From contig NZ_HG917868.1 of assembly GCF_000577895.1 (NCBI RefSeq), positions 682,001 through 746,000 of the forward strand: DNA of 64,000 nucleotides, in the 5' to 3' direction. The translations under genes and the position numbers were made by a program. The DNA is from Clostridium bornimense (lineage in GTDB: Bacteria; Bacillota; Clostridia; Clostridiales; Clostridiaceae). This document shows, piece by piece, positions 62,212 to 64,000 of this stretch. Positions within the stretch are counted from its first letter, which is position 1; every line of letters begins with the position of its first letter. The notes beneath the pieces are model-generated. The model had not been told where the DNA came from. It worked only from the letters and a program-made list of their open reading frames with translations, and did not search any database.

Positions 62212-63819
62212 GTGGCGGCTATACGTAAACTAAAAAAATATAAGCCGACCATCTTTAAGGCGGATGGTTCGGTATATGATAAGGACGCTGCAGATAATGC
62301 GGTGTCTTTTATTAATTGCTTAAAGCATACCAAGGGAGAATGGTATGGGCAGCCATTTGAATTGATAGACTGGCAGGAACAGATTATCCGCGATGTTTTT
62401 GGAATTTTAAAGCCCAATGGCTACCGTCAATTTAATACTGCATATATCGAAATCGCTAAAAAGCAAGGAAAATCTGAACTTGCAGCAGCGGTTGCCTTAC
62501 TGCTTACTTGTGGCGATTTTGAGCATGGTGGTGAAGTATATGGATGTGCATCTGACAGACAGCAAGCTTCCATTGTTTTTGATGTAGCAGTGGATATGGT
62601 AGAACAATGTCCAGCTCTGAAAGCAAGAATTAAACCGGTACTATCGCAAAAACGACTTGTTTATAAACCTCTAGGTAGTTTCTATCAAGTTTTATCTGCA
62701 GAGGCATATACCAAGCATGGATTAAATGTGCATGGTGTTGTATTTGATGAACTTCATGCTCAGCCAAATAGACAGCTTTACGATGTCATGACTCATGGCT
62801 CTGGTGATGCAAGAAAGCAGCCACTGTATTTCTTAATTACGACTGCCGGAAATGATACACACTCCATTTGTTACGAGGTGCATCAAAAGGCTAAAGACAT
62901 CCTTGAAGGGCGAAAGGTTGACCCTACATTTTATCCAGTTATTTATGGTGCTGATGAGAATGATGACTGGACCGATCCAAAGGTGTGGGCGAAAGCCAAC
63001 CCCTCAATGGGCATTACCGTTGACATAGAAAAGATTCATATTGCTTGTGAAAGTGCAAAGCAAAATCCAGCAGAAGAGAACCTGTTTAGACAACTCCGTT
63101 TAAATCAATGGGTTAAACAGTCGGTACGCTGGATGCCTATGGAAAAGTGGGATAAATGTGCATTTACTATAAACCCAGAAAGCCTTGTAGGGCGTGCATG
63201 CTATGGTGGTTTGGACTTATCTTCTACCACTGACATTACAGCATTTGTTCTTATCTTCCCGCCTGAGTATGAGGGAGATAAATATATCATCCTTCCCTAT
63301 TTCTGGATTCCGGAAGATAATCTGGATCAAAGGGTAAAGCGTGATCATGTACCTTATGACGTATGGGAGAAACAGGGGTTTTTACACACCACTGAAGGAA
63401 ATGTGGTGCATTATGGTTACATTGAAAGTTTTATTGAAGAACTTGGTATGAAATATAACATCCGAGAAATAGCCTTTGACCGTTGGGGAGCTGTGCAAAT
63501 GACTCAGAACCTAGAAAACCTAGGATTTACGGTAGTTCCTTTTGGTCAGGGATTTAAAGATATGAGTCCACCTACAAAGGAATTAATGAAGCTTACCTTA
63601 GAGGAGAAACTGGCCCATGGTGGACATCCGGTTTTGCGATGGATGATGGATAATATCTTTATACGTACTGATCCTGCTGGGAATATCAAGCCTGATAAAG
63701 AAAAATCAACTGAAAGAATAGATGGAGCAGTCGCTACCATTATGGCTCTTGACCGAGCAATCCGCAAAGGTGGAACAGGTAACTCTGTTTATGACGGTCG
63801 AGGGCTTCTTATTTTGTAG
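62212..63819 (+). CDS. terL: Phage terminase large subunit (prophage B)
   Basis: 535 residues from GTG 62212. Strongly similar to 5223-6827 along its length: IAKKQGKSELAAA Walker A-like, GVVFDELHAQ Walker B, GGLDLSSTTDITAF nuclease motif, FDRWGAVQM. AAGGAGG runs directly into the GTG, leaving no spacer. The prophage A protein begins at the codon aligned with ATA 62221, so a rare ATA start with normal spacing is possible (see findings). Confidence 0.93.
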   Translation: MAAIRKLKKYKPTIFKADGSVYDKDAADNAVSFINCLKHTKGEWYGQPFELIDWQEQIIRDVFGILKPNGYRQFNTAYIEIAKKQGKSELAAAVALLLTCGDFEHGGEVYGCASDRQQASIVFDVAVDMVEQCPALKARIKPVLSQKRLVYKPLGSFYQVLSAEAYTKHGLNVHGVVFDELHAQPNRQLYDVMTHGSGDARKQPLYFLITTAGNDTHSICYEVHQKAKDILEGRKVDPTFYPVIYGADENDDWTDPKVWAKANPSMGITVDIEKIHIACESAKQNPAEENLFRQLRLNQWVKQSVRWMPMEKWDKCAFTINPESLVGRACYGGLDLSSTTDITAFVLIFPPEYEGDKYIILPYFWIPEDNLDQRVKRDHVPYDVWEKQGFLHTTEGNVVHYGYIESFIEELGMKYNIREIAFDRWGAVQMTQNLENLGFTVVPFGQGFKDMSPPTKELMKLTLEEKLAHGGHPVLRWMMDNIFIRTDPAGNIKPDKEKSTERIDGAVATIMALDRAIRKGGTGNSVYDGRGLLIL

Positions 63820-63837
63820 CAAAGGAGAGTGATGCAG

Positions 63838-64000
63838 ATGGGATTGTTTTCTAATATTTTCAAAGCGCGTGATAAGCCGCAAAATCGAACCACAGGAAGC
63901 AATTACAGCTTCTTTTTTGGTGGAACAACCAGCGGTAAGCCTGTAAACGAACATACAGCAATGCAAATGACAGCGGTCTATTCATGCGTAAGAATACTTG
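63838..64000 (+). CDS. HK97-family portal protein, 5' part (prophage B)
   Basis: 54 residues visible before the window ends: GLFSNIFKARDKPQNRTTGSN, FGGTTSGKPVNEHTAMQMTAVYSC, matching the start of the prophage A portal. AAAGGAG precedes ATG 63838 (ATG 63832 also possible but too close). Confidence 0.9.
   Translation, partial: MGLFSNIFKARDKPQNRTTGSNYSFFFGGTTSGKPVNEHTAMQMTAVYSCVRIL

Larger units (their letters stand above)
42440..64000 (+). mobile_element. Prophage B (left portion, related siphophage)
   Basis: Early regulatory, replication and packaging genes in one orientation, up to the start of portal. Its module from SAM synthetase to portal repeats that of prophage A. The left border is taken at the paired terminators after the metallopeptidase and is uncertain. 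Recombinases and structural genes lie beyond the window. Confidence 0.85.

Noticed and set aside
1-64000. CRISPR array, diversity-generating retroelement, tRNA or rRNA genes
   Set aside because: No regularly spaced repeat array, reverse transcriptase, template/variable repeat pair or cloverleaf was seen on reading both strands; small or diverged tRNAs could be missed by eye.

Overview
The window looks like a Bacillota/Clostridia chromosome, most like Lachnospiraceae. The evidence is AGGAGG-type ribosome sites, TTG/GTG starts, HK97/siphophage-type prophages with large serine recombinases, a methyl-accepting chemotaxis protein, and low-GC host-like DNA between GC-richer prophage modules. I infer the taxonomy from style only. 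All supported genes lie on the + strand.

Layout. (1) 1-27.2 kb: the right part of prophage A. It starts inside a SAM-synthetase gene, then has an N6/N4 DNA methylase, a very long m5C methylase and small packaging-linked genes. After these come TerL, portal, ClpP-type protease, HK97 capsid, connectors, tail tube, frameshifted tail chaperone, tape measure, Dit, Tal with LamG, a GH18 tail protein, holin, LysM amidase and a three-gene serine-recombinase cluster. (2) 27.2-42.4 kb: AT-rich accessory island. Its first operon has a consensus promoter, a small protein, a GHKL/MutL-type ATPase, a protein of unknown family, and a DUF6339-like protein that seems to end in a GreA/GreB C-terminal-like domain. 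The ATPase gene is interrupted by about 3 kb of host-like DNA carrying a chemotaxis receptor and a truncated membrane sensor. The second operon has an XRE regulator, an Mrr_N-like winged helix, two m5C methylases, an McrB-like NTPase and a LlaJI-type nuclease (a LlaJI/BsuMI-type restriction system), followed by an ImmA/IrrE-type metallopeptidase. (3) 42.4-64 kb: the left part of prophage B. It holds two terminators, a structured RNA leader, a sigma-like regulator, and replication genes (DUF2800, DUF2815, PolA, antirepressor, VirE-type primase/helicase, VRR-NUC, SNF2). Then come an ArpU-like regulator, HNH, TerS, SAM synthetase, N6/N4 methylase, m5C methylase, amidoligase, gamma-glutamylcyclotransferase-like protein, TerL and the start of portal.

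The prophages are related. Both share the order SAM synthetase, ParB-methylase, m5C methylase, 'virulence-related' protein, DUF4314, DUF5049, TerL, portal, in the same orientation, and both reuse the same promoter-like and intergenic motifs. Each prophage therefore carries what looks like an anti-restriction module (a SAM supplier plus two methylases), beside a host-side or cargo restriction island. The most novel candidates are the interrupted GHKL-ATPase/GreA-C operon, the structured leader at 42.72-42.90 kb, and the m5C methylases with 7 and 10 tandem TRD-like modules.
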